From the NCBI GenBank assembly GCA_000469685.2, contig LS997565.1, forward strand, positions 39,742,519 through 39,806,518: a DNA stretch of 64,000 nt. Direction: 5' to 3'. This document shows positions 46,118 to 58,700 of this stretch, one piece after another (position 1 is the stretch's first letter; each line of letters opens with the position of its first letter). The DNA comes from Haemonchus contortus (Eukaryota; Nematoda; Chromadorea; Rhabditida; Trichostrongylidae). Both the position numbers and the translations under genes were made by a program. The notes beneath the pieces were generated by a model. That model saw only the letters and a program-made list of their open reading frames with translations, did not search any database and had not been told where the DNA came from.

Positions 46118-48955
46118 ATGCCGGCCAAGGAGGATACATGGGCATTCCAGGTGTGAACCTCTGATCCGCACTGACTGTGTTGCGTTAGCAGATCGCTCTT
46201 TTCAGCCCATTGGTGCTCCGTTTCCTGATAATCCAGTGCGAGTACCGGGCCAACAAAATATGTACGTAGCACTGTGGTACAAGCACGGGAAGCCAATTCA
46301 TGGGCGAGCGTGGAACGATAATGGTGGTGTGCAGTGTTCATTCCCTTTCAACAAAGTGGAGCTGAGTGGGGCTCAAGCTCTGGGCGGTCAGATTCAAATT
46401 CTGACCTACAAGGGCGATTTCAACTCGCTTGGTTACTGGTGAGTACAACTAGATAAGACTTTGAGATTCAAGGTAACCTAAGAAAACGTTTTGAGGTACG
46501 AATGGCTGCCTATAAAAACTCGCCTAGCGGGTGAGGCTCACCGAGAGCTCGTTCGGTGCGGGCAGTCAACTCCTGTTCTATTTGCCTGCAAGGATGGTCA
46601 GCAGCGTCTCGGCTACTTAGATCTTAGTACCGAGATTGCTATGGCAAGTTACGATGGCAAATCCGAAAGCATTGCCGGTGGACCAGCTCAAGAGTTGCTG
46701 GGAATCTTCCGGAACCTCCGCCCTCCGCCTACCGGTGTCAAGATTTACGATGACCTCTGGGGTGACTTGAAGTACGGCGACAACTTCCCGTCAAATGTTG
46801 TGCCGGTAAGTGGTTGCTCATTGTAATCATCTTCATAGTACTAGCTTGCAGCTCAGCTTGTATACAACTTCCACCTATTCACCCCTTCCCCCACCCCTCG
46901 CTTACCCATGTTTGGGTTAACTCGACCAATCTTTTGAATGGTACTTTTAAATGTTGTTGGCGAATGTTATCGGTGGCTCCAACGATTAAGCAGCCAGTGC
47001 TGATAATCCTTAGTTCCATAGATTTCACTCACTTTACAGATTACCGGAGCTTAGCGGTCGATAGATTTGTTGCTACCAATTCGTGATTGAAAGGATGAAT
47101 GACCTCTCGAGTATATGTAAAGTCTCAAAGTGACTGCAGAAAGGCGGCTCGTCCATACACCCCAAGCGCCATTTCGCCTCAAAACATACTAGCTTCATTT
47201 TCCATTTCCAGGCCGACAACCGTCAATTGAAGACAGAAACCGGGCCAATGAATCAGTTTGTTGCTTTGTGGTATAAACACGGAGAACCAGTATTTGGCAG
47301 AGCTTTCCCGAGCCCAGCAGGCAAGGTAATATAAGAACTGCGATTTCTGATTTCCTTCTGTCCATTTCACTATTTTAAGTAGATCTTCCGGTCGCGGGCG
47401 GTCGCTTTCATAGTTTCGATGAAGTTCTCCGGGGCTTTTGAAACTTGTGGATGGTTCTGCTCGTGCTCAGTGATTCAGGAGTAGAGCTTGAGTTTTATTT
47501 AACTGCGCTCCATCTTCGGGAGAACAGAGGTGGTGCCTCCAGGGATGTAGTGTAGTGGCAAAAGTGCCCTATCACAGATGTGTGGACCAAGGATCGAGTT
47601 CCCGTGAAGATACTCGTTTAGCTCAACGAAGCTCTCTGTTCCTCCGGGGTTGCTTGAATGGTATCATACCTGTCCGGGAGCATCAAAGCGACTGACGCAA
47701 AAGTCTCAGCCCCAAAAGTTATAGTAAGCAGAAGGTAGGGTTAAACCGGATGGTTGCTACCCACGCAACCATACATGTGGTTCCAAAATATGGAAGCATG
47801 TGTAAAATACGCTTTCACGCGACAAGACGACTTTAGATAGAAATCGAATACTATGCTGTTCCCAAATGTTTTTGTCCATACAAGATCTTTGCGGGCTATC
47901 CTTTACGGTAGTTGCGGTTCCCATAAATGGGAAATCTTTCGGATGCAGTTGTTTTAAAAAGTCCAAAGGAGATATTGTATCACCTGCCGTGGCGTTTCAG
48001 TGCTTACGGATTGAGTATTTTAGTTAATGGCAATCTTCGGAGCTAACAACCAAGAGAACGCCGGTCCAGAAATCGGTTCTTTACAAATGCTTACTGTACC
48101 CGACGCAAGCTGCGTACGTTCCAAGCTGTCGTCCCATTTGTTATCGAATTGATGCTTCAAAAAGGGAAAAAGCCATATTCCAGATGGGTCTAGAATACCA
48201 ATGGATGCCGCGATCACAAGGCGCTTCTGGTGGTTGGACTCTGGTACACGTTGGAAATTCTGCGCCGGTGATCGTCGTTGACGAGAAGGGCAATGAATAT
48301 GTTGGCAATCTTAACACACAAACAGACTGCGCATCTATCGGTTTTGGAGGTAAACAAAAGGTAAGTTGATTATGAATGTATTTGGCGAGAAATGCTATTA
48401 GCACCTAGAGCATCCAAATGTGGTAAGAGTCAGAACGGGGCTATGGGAACACTGATGATAGGTGGTAGGGAAGGACTGGGCAGGACTCCACGGAGATGGG
48501 GAGGGTGCGGGGATTGATCAGAAGAGCGGAACGTGGGTGACAGACCAGAGACCTGTTTTCATGGACCAGAGGATCCAAGTATGGATGGGGTGCAGGCGGC
48601 GACTAAATATTAACACGAAAAGGAGGAAGCCCTGCACCAGGTGAGTGTTCCGACTGATAGGATTGAAAATAAATAAGCAAGGATGAGGGTGCCGGATAAG
48701 TTGTGTGTATACAAGTGGCTAGTGGGTTATTCAATGGCAACTCACAGAGTTTTCCACAAAAACCTTTCGTTTACGAGTTTCTGCGAAACCTCTGGGTATT
48801 AGCGTATCTTTCCTGAGCCAAACAGCTCTTTCCCAATTCGCATTGGAAGGCTGGGCTCTGAATCTGAACTTGCCACATGAAGACCGAATTTTCAGAACTA
48901 TGCTGGAGGTGCATGTGCCAACTTCAAAGTGCTGCACAAACGAAGAATCAACTAA
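46118..48955 (+). CDS. Two-module DM9-like repeat protein, function unknown, 7 exons
   Basis: Exons: 46118-46150 (or to 46152), 46206-46438, 46496-46805, 47212-47325, 48024-48113, 48184-48360, 48896-48955; about 338 aa with consistent phases. The protein is an internal duplication. Module 1: [47 protein letters not shown]. Module 2: [55 protein letters not shown]. The pattern (Tyr-Glu/Gln-Trp-x-Pro, G-x-PV, YVG-like strand) resembles DM9 or related lectin-like repeats, though I cannot confirm the family. No signal peptide or membrane segment is seen, so it is likely soluble. Start uncertain: ATG 46118 gives [11 protein letters not shown]; the alternative frame of exon 1 ([13 protein letters not shown], donor after 46152) also joins in phase and fits the Gly/Pro-rich [15 protein letters not shown] that follows. 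Intron 2 is 57 bp and its acceptor is TTTTGAG. Confidence 0.75.
47524..47700 (+). repeat. SINE-like element, head and body only
   Basis: GGGATGTAGTGTAGTGGCAAAAGTG (A-box-like head) and GGATCGAGTTCCCG (B-box-like), then CTCTGTTCCTCCGGGGTTG. It lies in an intron of the DM9-like gene. Confidence 0.6.
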
Positions 48956-49390
48956 ATTCTTTGCATAAAAACGCTTTCGAAACGATTTCTGTGTATAAAC
49001 GTTTGATGCAGCAAGCTGTAGAATGGATTATTTGAACGCCAGAAAGAGTTGGTCGATCCACCAGCCACACACTACCGACCCATCTAAGGAAGGAGTCTTT
49101 GGGAGGTTAATATTTACTCCTCGAGAACAACAGCTCCTCCTTTTTTAATGCGTTGCGCCTTTTCCACAGCTTGCTTCGTTTTGTTTCTGTTTCCCATTTC
49201 TGAACCACTATCTTCTCTACTGCTGTACTCCTACGTCTGGCTGCAGTAATCCTAAGAGTAATGAGAGGAATAATACAGCTCTAGTTCCCTTAGAACCAAC
49301 ATCTTTAAGCGAGATCTGATCAGCATCAAACGCGTGAGACGGAACATTGATTGGCCAAGGATAAAACCGATGTTCCGGATAATCCAGGTG

Positions 49391-49648
49391 GAGGTGGTGA
49401 AGAGGGAAGTGACGCACTAGCACACACGCACGGTCACGGCTTCGAGTCCCGCATCGATATCCAACTAGGCCAATCAGGAGTGCCATCCTTGCGTGGTCGA
49501 TTAATTGGTACCAGACTCGTCTGGGGGGGGGGGGGGGATAAAAGCACTGACCTGCGCACTGGCTGGTCACCGCAAGTAACTGTTTAGGTCACATACGTGT
49601 ACATGACGCCTCTACGATTCTGAATTGAAGTGGAATACGCATTGATCA
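49391..49648 (+). repeat. tRNA-derived SINE-like element with expanded G run
   Basis: Plus orientation: GGTCACGGCTTCGAGTCCCGC (B-box), GGTACCAGACTCGTC, then G15 where other copies have GGGAGG, then GATAAAAGCACTGACCTGCG and the tail with CGCCTCTACGATTCTGAATTG. Confidence 0.75.
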
Positions 49649-52600
49649 GAACCAAAAGATTTTATTCTTTCTATCTCTAATAGAAGAATCTGGTTGAAAC
49701 AATTCAAACCATATAAGACTTATGGATGACTTGAGAAGAGAGATCTAAATACTGGATAATAGCGCTTTCGACCCGATCTCACAAGCAGCTTCCGCATATT
49801 TGATAAAACGTATGAGGCTCATCGAAAGACAGATGAAGATTGGTACAGTATAGGTGAATTACGGTAGAAATGCTATTCAGGTAAACTTGCACCTATGTTA
49901 CTGTGGAGGAACGAGCACTGTCATAAAACTGCCCATTGATTGAATTCAAGGTCAAAAGGAGCGATTCAAATTAAGAGCATGTTTATACGAAGGAATTTTG
50001 AAAAAAAATTCATAAATCTCTCGAGTGCAACCTTTTTTCTTTTCAAATTCTCTGATAGAGTTTTTACTGCATTTCGTAGAGCTAAACTTCATGAATGAAA
50101 GAACACAGAACGCCTGGACTTTGCCTCAGATCATCATGGGCGGGATCTTTCGACCAATTCAGTCCCATGCCCAACAAGAACGGCAGTGCAGCCATCAGAG
50201 TTACCTAAACTCCATTTATTTCTGACAGCTTGTCAGTACTTTCTCTGATACCACTTGTTTTCTTCTAAAGGGCGATTATGATCAAGTTTGCCATCATCTG
50301 ACAAGATTAGTGATGGAAGCTACGTTACAACAATCCTTATTAGCATGGGGATAATGTACAAAGTTGTCAGAAGCTTTAACATGTGGAATCGGCAAGCTTC
50401 CCATAAGTAAAAGATCAAATTAACTACTACATTCTGGTTCTGTGAATACTTTTTTTCCTGGTTGTAGTAGTTCCTTATAAATTCGCATCGTAAAGTTATT
50501 TACCAGTCACCATGTAATGCAGAGTAGTGGTGTTCCATTCCAAGAGCATCGGAATAGTCCAGTATTACTATGATAGTCCTTCTAACAGGCCTTTTCCAAC
50601 AGCAATGTAGTCACCTATAGGTTTTGGCGATCACTCTAACCTTGATTTACAGGTCCTCAGTAATGTTTACTCAACACTTCTTCTAGCCTTTTTCTTGATT
50701 TTTTTGCGCTACTTCTTGCCTTATTTGTCTTGGTTCTGCTCCCTGCCTACTGCCTGGCCTTGATAGATCCAGTGGTATGGCTAACGGGAAGGGCTAATCG
50801 TCATTCATGTAGTCTACCTTCGGAGTGTTTTTTGGGGAAAAGCCAATTCAGAGAATACCCGATAGGGTCTATACTCTTCATGTTTCCCATATCGGCTATT
50901 CGATGACGTATGTATGTCCTACGAATGGCAACAAAGTTATTAGCACCCATGGATACGGTCAAAAGCGGCCGAGTTCTTCACGTAGGTCTCGCGGCTTCTT
51001 TATTTCTCCTACCTAAAGCTTCCCACAGTAGACGAACGCATAATCCTTTGTCCTCTCCCGAACCTTGTTCCTCAGCATGGACCCTTCAAGCATAAAAAGC
51101 CTGTATTTCGCTGTATTCTAGCAACTATCGTGAACAATGTAATGATGAGGTGTAGTTGACGTTCCCCAGTTCCTACGTAAAGTCCTTTGCATGTTTTTAT
51201 GAGAGTTGAATTAATTAGGGCAATTCCTTTCTACTTTCATATTAATGAAGATTGGTTTGTTTGGCACTTTCTCGAAAACATAACCCGGTCTTGAAGTGTT
51301 GTGCTACGGGATGAAATAACTCTTTGGGCTGGGTTCACCTAGAACCGCTTAGTTGCTTCTGGAACCCTTACAGCTTCCTTACGCTATTTCCCTCAAACTG
51401 TCAGACATCTCACTGAGTATTTCAATGCATCGGATTCATATGAAAACAGTTATTTTGAATACATAGATAACTACAAAAGTATAGGAATATCGGCGCTTTT
51501 TTCTAAGCCATCTAATTAATTTAGCCCTTGTCTCCGTCACTGTCCTTGAAACGATGGTCTCGCTCATATCTATTTAACACTACCAGTTTCAATTAACCTT
51601 CTCCAGTCGTAAGTGTTTCGCTTGCTATCGAATGTTTTACCTGAAAATTTTTATGCTTGAAAGGAACAATGTGTAATTCTCACTCGCATTCAAGTTCCAT
51701 GCGTTTTCAGAATAGAGGGCTTCACGTATCTTCGTAAATTTTCGTATAACATTCAAATTTCCTTCAGTACACTCAGTTATTCTCCTTGTTGAATGTTCTG
51801 TTCGCAATCATAAAAACAATCGCTTCTATTGTTACCTGGTTAGTTGTAGTTTTCAACACAAAGAGCTTTTCAGGTTCCTAGATCGTCCCCCCCCCCTCCT
51901 CCACTACTATTCCGTTTTCTGCCTGAAAGTTGAATACGGGGCGCATCCTAAAACGGCGTTGATTTCTGTCAGATATTCCATCCTCTTGAGCATCAGAGAG
52001 CAGCCATGCCTACTAGTCCAGTTCTACTTAAGTCGGGTTTGTAATAATACCCCAAGGGTAAGGCGAGAAGTATACTCAGTCACAAAATAATCGCTCCTCA
52101 ACAGTTCGATTATAAGAGTGACTGATTTCTCTATGAGTTCGTTGTGTTTTCTTTAGCTCCTGCAAAAACTGTAGGCAAAAAATTCCGATTTCACCCGTTC
52201 CAATCTTTCATTACCGTTTTCCACTATCAGCTCAAGGCGGGCCCAATAATGGAGTGATGCGTGGTTCGGCGAAAGACCTATTGCTTCAGCTAGATGGCCA
52301 AACTGCTTTTGAGGCCTTTTTTCCTTCGTTTAATTGCAATTCGAGTTGTCCGTTCAACAGTCTACTTCCCTACTGCCTTTCCTCTTTTGATTCTCTGCAT
52401 TATCTTTTAAACTTCTCTGATAACAGTGCCGAAAAAGCTTCCATTCAGTATTTCTATTTTTCGACTTCAATTTACATCCAGTCTGCTATTTCTAGCAATG
52501 TTCTCCATATATTAGCTCGAAATAGTAGTTTAGAGAACAAGTTGATTCAGCTCAGAGGGACTTCCAACACATGTTATCTTCATCATGGTTGGCACCCCAT

Positions 52601-52700
52601 TCATTACAGTGGATCAGTCCCTTCGAGCTTAGTTGACCGTCACTACCATATCCACATGCACCGTGGTTCTTAAATAGCTAGAACGACGAATCAAATTAAA

Positions 52701-52708
52701 TTTTCAGC
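52701..52708 (+). promoter_or_regulatory. Trans-splice acceptor of the desaturase gene
   Basis: TTTTCAG ends at 52707, two bases before the ATG at 52710. This matches the nematode consensus acceptor and the short 5' leader typical of SL1 addition. Confidence 0.65.
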
Positions 52709-52709
52709 A

Positions 52710-55700
52710 ATGACCATTCCCACACCCCAAGGAAGAAAGCCACAAGCTGACAAATTGATCTCTTCCCAGTTCTTAGCTGCAGAACTCGACGAAATCGAAA
52801 CATTGCTGAAAGAGGGTGAAAAGGTACCTAATCTTTCAAATCCATTTGTCACTTTGCTTGAACGGTAGCTCTAGTACCCTCTAAATGAAAGTGAATTTGT
52901 TTGTACCCTGAACCTCTGTCGTCCCCTGTGAAAAATGCCGTCTACTAGATTCGTGCTTTACAACTGTGACGTACTTATGATTACTGCTCTGAGGTCACTG
53001 ATGTTGAAGTCATGTAGGAGGGTCACTACAGACAAATTTGTTGACTGTGGTAACTCAGTGCCCCAAAATGCGAATTGTACTCCGGGTGGTATAAGTACTG
53101 TTGAGTTAACTAATGGCCTATTATCGGGGGAGGAATATTGACAGCAAGCATATGGCCTGATGATAGCTGTATTCATGATTTTGGAAGAAAATCTTATCGT
53201 AAAGAGTGTCGCTTTGGGGAGTCCCTCAGTACGTATAAGTTACCTTTGATTGGTTTGAGGAAGTTGTTGGTGGGAAGGTGTTGGTTTTACTGCCACAAGT
53301 TGGACGACTTCGGAAGAGGATGGAATATGATACTGAGGACACATACAGGGCGAATGTTGTAGTTTTGTGGCAAGTCATGGTGACATTATTGATCGCGTAT
53401 CGTCCGGGAATGAGGTCCCGGATCTATACTCGCCCGAGTGAAACTTGTCCTCCATTCTTTGGTCATTCGGTAACAGATTTGTTTGAGGGTAAAAAAGCAC
53501 TGACTTGAACTTAGGCCACATACGCATTTAAACATCACTGGGATTCAGAATGGAAGTCGGTTGCAAGGCGCATGTCTAGAACGGCACTCATCGACTCCAA
53601 AAAACTTCATCTTTTTATTCATAATAAGGATATATGTGTAAGTGCTCTTTCCTGTCTATTCTTGCGGTAGCCATCTACCTCCTCTACCCACGGAACATCC
53701 AATCAGGAGCAGTTACTGAATCTACCTAGAATAAAATGTTCTAAATACTTTCATGACGCGGTGACGAACATATCGGGAGCACTCTTTGCTCTTATCATCT
53801 GCTCCTTATCACGCGAAAAAACAAAGCACATCCGGGCAAAACGAGGCTGTTAAAATTGAGGTGATATGAGTTGCGACGTCAGTGACGGCGGCAATTGAGA
53901 GCGTAGTGTAGGTGTCTCGTCATCGTGATCAGAGTTCACAAGAATCGTGCCATAAGCAGGCCGATTGCATCCCAAAGTAAGAGGGTATTCATGCAAAGGG
54001 GAAATCAGAACTAGAGAGCACCATTAGGCACAAGCTCTTGCTCAACTATGTGGACAATCCTAGTGATATGGCTATAAAGTAAAGTTGTGATTTAGTTGCA
54101 ATTGTTAATCCACTATACAGTTGTGTTTAAAATGTTGATGTTTTGAAATGTAACTGGAAGATCCGAACATTTCAGCTTCCTTACAAGCCCGAAATTGTAT
54201 GGAGGAATGTGATTCTGTTCGCTGCACTGCATCTGGGAGCGCTAATCGGTTTATATCAGCTGATTTTCGTCGCCAAATGGGCAACGGTGTTTTGGTGTGA
54301 GTTCAAGTACAGATTTGACTTGTTCAAGTAGATAGGCGGTAACTTAACTTTATTCCTTTTTCCTTTGAACTTTGATTTTTTGGTGGTAAGTTTGAAAAGT
54401 TCAATAGAGCGGAGGTGGTGTAGTGGCACGTAGCGCACCACCCCCACACATGGCCAGGGGATCAAATCTCGTATTGGTACTCGGCGCAAGCCGACCGAGT
54501 CTTCGATCCCTCCACAGTTGGATAAAGAGTCGTTTGAGAGGATAAAAGTACTGACATGTACATTGGCTGGCCACCGCAATTTACTGTATAGGTTATGTAA
54601 GCATTCAAACAGCCTCTACGAAAAAATTAGTGGGAGCCGAGTGTTTTGACGTATCCTGAAAGTGGATTGAACAGCACCTAAGACTATGGATATGTTGAGT
54701 TAATAATTTACAGCTGAGTTATTCGAAATAATACTCTAATTTAGCTAAACCACTTAATTTTTGACAAAAGGTCTGCAAAAGAGAGAAAAAATAAATGAAA
54801 AGTCATTCTATCGCCGCTATGAATTCCATCGGTATGTGCCGTCTTCCGAAGCGACGCAGTCAAAATTAATAATAATATTTCCATCGATTCACCTGTCATG
54901 GAGCACTGGTCGACTTTTACGTACACAGCTATTGGAAGAACCTTTAAGCCCAAATGTTTGAGTAGCGCTAAAAAAAACCTTGGCAGATTCAATCAGTGCC
55001 ATGACAGCGATCGTGTACTACTTCATTCGATGTGCTCACATCGTGAGGAGGCGTTTTGGTCCAATCCTCGATCGGTCCAAAGTTTTTTGGAGGCTTGTTA
55101 TGAAACGGCCATAACAACTGCAAAGGATTTGTGGGCGTAAGCCAAACGACGCTATAAACGACGCTACAGGCATCATTCTCAGCCGTGTTCCCAAGTAAGA
55201 CAAATCTATCCAATCAAATTTCCTCCCAATCTTGTCTATGGGAGCTTTGTGAGCTTTCTTGAGCACTGACTATGTTCTGTGGATAACTCTGTGGTAAATC
55301 TCCTATTCCGCGTTGCCTACGGCTTCGAATGAAATTTCGGAAAGGCTCAGTCCAATGGACCGCCAACCTCGCGCACCTTAACGCTTCATTCCACTGTCTA
55401 TCTACATGAATGTGTGAAAAAGCAGATAACGTTCCGAAATCATACGATATGAAGTTGGCAGGGTGTTATGGTGCGGTCAAGATGCAGTCTCCTGCAAACC
55501 ATTTATCAGAAACCACGAGTCTCTATGATCTTTGACGGCTACGGTATGTGTAGTTATCAGAAGACCCATTGTTCAACTCTGTTCTCCATCCTTATCGTAT
55601 TCCGTTTGCACAGAACGGTCGGGAGGTTATCAAATTAGTGGCAACACTCGCTATACCGTGTATTTCGGCAACAGTCTATAAAAAAGTGAGCAGCTAGAAA

Positions 55701-58700
55701 TTTGAGTTCAAGACAAGAGTCTTGGGCTTGCATTCTGTGTAAAACTTGGGGGGAGGGGGGTAGCTAAGAGTCAGGGGCTGGTTCGCACTACTGATAAGGA
55801 TAAAGTTTACCTAGATATGTTCTGTTTGGGTTGTGCCCGGCATTCGAATTCCATTCAAAAACGCAGTGGCGGCTTGAATGTGTATGTGGTCTATACAATG
55901 TGGTGACCAGCCTAGGTACAGATCAATTTTTCTCCTTCAGATGGGTCTGATACCATACCAGCTGGTCGACTCCGGAAAGATGGAGTTAGTGGAAAGTTTG
56001 TAGTGGCAAGTTAGCTACACTTTTGAACCATGGTTCGGGAGTGGAATCCCGGCTCCCGCTTAGACTAACCAAGCCTTTCATCTTTCTGGGAACGACTATT
56101 CGATGCCAAATTCTTTGATAAGATCAAAACACCGATTTGTACGTCGGTTGGCCATCCCAAATCATTGTGTAGGCAACATACACATTCGAAGACCGCTAAA
56201 TTTCTGAATTTAAGTTGAATGCGGAGCGCATCCTGAAAACGGGTTCCATCAACGCGGGAGAATTCAGCCCCTCTCAATTTGTCATTAGTACGGCTCAAAC
56301 ACAATTTTTCCGTCCTTTTCGTAGTGATTGTAGGGTTTCTGTAATTAATGTGAACCTGTGTTATAAGGCGAAAGTGCTTATGAGCAGGCTGGAACACAAA
56401 ACAGTATTGTTACTGAGTTGTTTTCTTAAACTGTTCACGAGGTTTGTATACAAGCTTAATTAGGCTGACGTTTCGGCGAAGTCGCCTTCTTCAGAGCCTA
56501 GAAAGATCATGATAATTCATGACTATCCACCCAAACGTCTCTACTGCCACACTGAAGTTCGAGTCCCCCAGGGCACGCAGATGATTAAAGGAGAACCACT
56601 CACCGTAGCTTTGTGGATTCTTCAAAACCGACCAGCAATCGATGATGGACATATTATTTATTTATTTATTATTTATTATCGTTGCACGACCGGTGTCCAA
56701 GTACATGACCCTAGAAATAGAATAGAAAGAGGTTCTGGTTGGTTCAGCGGAAGTCCGCCTATACAAGAGGCTCCTCAATGCAAGCTCTCTAAGCCGCATC
56801 CTGTAAGGCGGCAAGGACCTAGGATAGCCTGGACTATGATAGAGGAATTGACAAAGAAGTATGTAAAAACTGAGAGGCTGACAGAGCGACGAACAGTATG
56901 CCTCTGAATTTTAAGCAGACTGTGTAATAAGGTCCATTATGGGAGAGTCCTTGGTTTCGGCCTAAGTCATGGTCTTTAAAAACGAAAATTCGTTATCATT
57001 GTGTAAAGAAAATTTCTATGTGGTGAAATCGCTCACATAATCAGATCCTACATTTTCAGCTTTCTTTCTACACGTGGTTGGAGCGATTGGCGTTACGGCA
57101 GGTGCACATCGGCTATGGTCCCATAGAGCATACAAGGCAAACCTACCGTATCGTATTCTTCTGATGCTTATGGACACTACAGCATTCCAGGTTCGTCATA
57201 AATTTGATTCACCAGGGCATTTTCTTTATTCAGGCTCATTGGGAATGCCTATCAAGGTTGATATCAAAAACTAAAAAATTAGAAAGTCATCTGCAGAATA
57301 CAATTACGTCAACGCTAGACCCTAATTCACAGGATTTTCTCTACTTTCCTTACAGGTTTTCATAAACCTTCTCTCTTCTGAATTGAATAGATTCTTATTG
57401 TATAATAGAAACTTGGGAAAAAGAGGCTGTGGTGGGTGGGGAAGCGGTAAGTCAGGGAAAAGGGGAACGCTTCAATTGCAAGAACTGACTGCCCTGCACA
57501 CAGTTTTGTGCATATCCGAGATCGTGGGATTTATAGGCCCTCAAAAAGCCAATCTTGCTTGCCTGAAATACTGTTAAATGAAAAGTATCAATTTTTTGTT
57601 GGTTAAAACACCGGTTGAGTACTTCCTAACACTCTGAACTTGTGAATAGGAATTTTGTAGCCAAACCTCACTTATGGCGCCTGACAAGAGTGAGCTATGC
57701 GGAATCTCCAAGCCAAACAGTCGCCAAAGAGCACTGGAGACATTTTTTCTTGAAGCATGTCAGGAAAGAGTGCAAACTAAGACTACTCACTTTTCATAGT
57801 AGAATTCCACTTCAGAACGACATAATTGAATGGGCTCGTGATCATAGATGTCATCACAAATGGACGGATACACACGCTGATCCTCACAATACCAATCGAG
57901 GCTTTTTCTTTTCTCACATGGGATGGCTGCTTGTCAAGAAACATCCTCAGGTAACACTTCGATAAATTGTTTCTCGTGCCTGAACTTGATCGTGGTCCAG
58001 GTTCAACAAGCGGTAAAGAATGAGCGGAAAGTTTCGCAGAAACTGGCAGGTCGACCACGACCCTTAAATGTTTGTTTTATAAATTTCGTCATGATTTCAG
58101 ATCAAAGAACAAGGCAAGAAACTCGACTTATCCGACCTATTTTCTGATCCTGTGTTGGTGTTCCAGAGGAAGTGAGTTTTGATAGATAATGATTTCGTTA
58201 TGCAACCTTGTTCGACCTTACGCTGATATGCTAGTGGGAATAATTTTTCAGAGTTTAGATTCATAACCAAGTTGTTAAAAAATCTAGCAAAAAATTATTT
58301 ATCTGTATAATATAGAGGGCAGGGGTGGTGTAGTGGTAGGTGGCGCACACCAGTACGGGTTTGGCTCCCGAGTCTATATCGGCCCATACCAACCAATTCT
58401 CCTATTCCTATGTGATCGGTCATTTGGTAACACTGACGTTAGGGAGGGTAAAACACCAACTTTTACATCCTTGACCACCCCCATTGTTGCATGGCTACAA
58501 ACTCGTTCAAAGGCTCCTACGATCATGGGTGGAAGTCGAATGCGGGGCACATCTTCAGACGGGGTTGATTAATGTCGTATACTATTACATATGTTAATAT
58601 TTTCTCTTTATATATGCAAGTACATTCAAATAATTTCGATAGATGCTATTACTTCAGGTACTACCTACCGATGGTGATTCTGTTCTGCTTTTTACTTCCT

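Larger units (their letters stand above)
48956..52709. other. Intergenic region, no gene supported
   Basis: It holds a SINE (49391-49648) and a SINE 3' tail (~51925-51970, AAAGTTGAATACGGGGCGCATCC). A 139-codon plus frame at 52254-52673 is serine/leucine-rich with no domain and I do not call it. The 3' part should include the desaturase promoter. Confidence 0.4.

Noticed and set aside
47380..47490. Apparent frameshifted extra exon in the DM9-like gene ([11 protein letters not shown] / [10 protein letters not shown] in different frames).
   Set aside because: A clean in-phase exon with proper splice sites at 48024-48113 supplies the expected segment, so the resemblance is probably chance.
49525..49540. 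G homopolymers (also near 17080 and 37889) and a C run near 51888 as regulatory or quadruplex sites.
   Set aside because: Isolated homopolymers; one lies inside a SINE where a GGGAGG block has expanded. No multi-tract arrangement.
52254..52673. 139-codon plus-strand open frame upstream of the desaturase.
   Set aside because: Serine/leucine-rich low-information translation without domain; no acceptor near the ATG.
56509..56907. 132-codon plus-strand open frame in desaturase intron 2.
   Set aside because: No domain recognised, contains a low-complexity ATTTATTT stretch, and lies between repeats.
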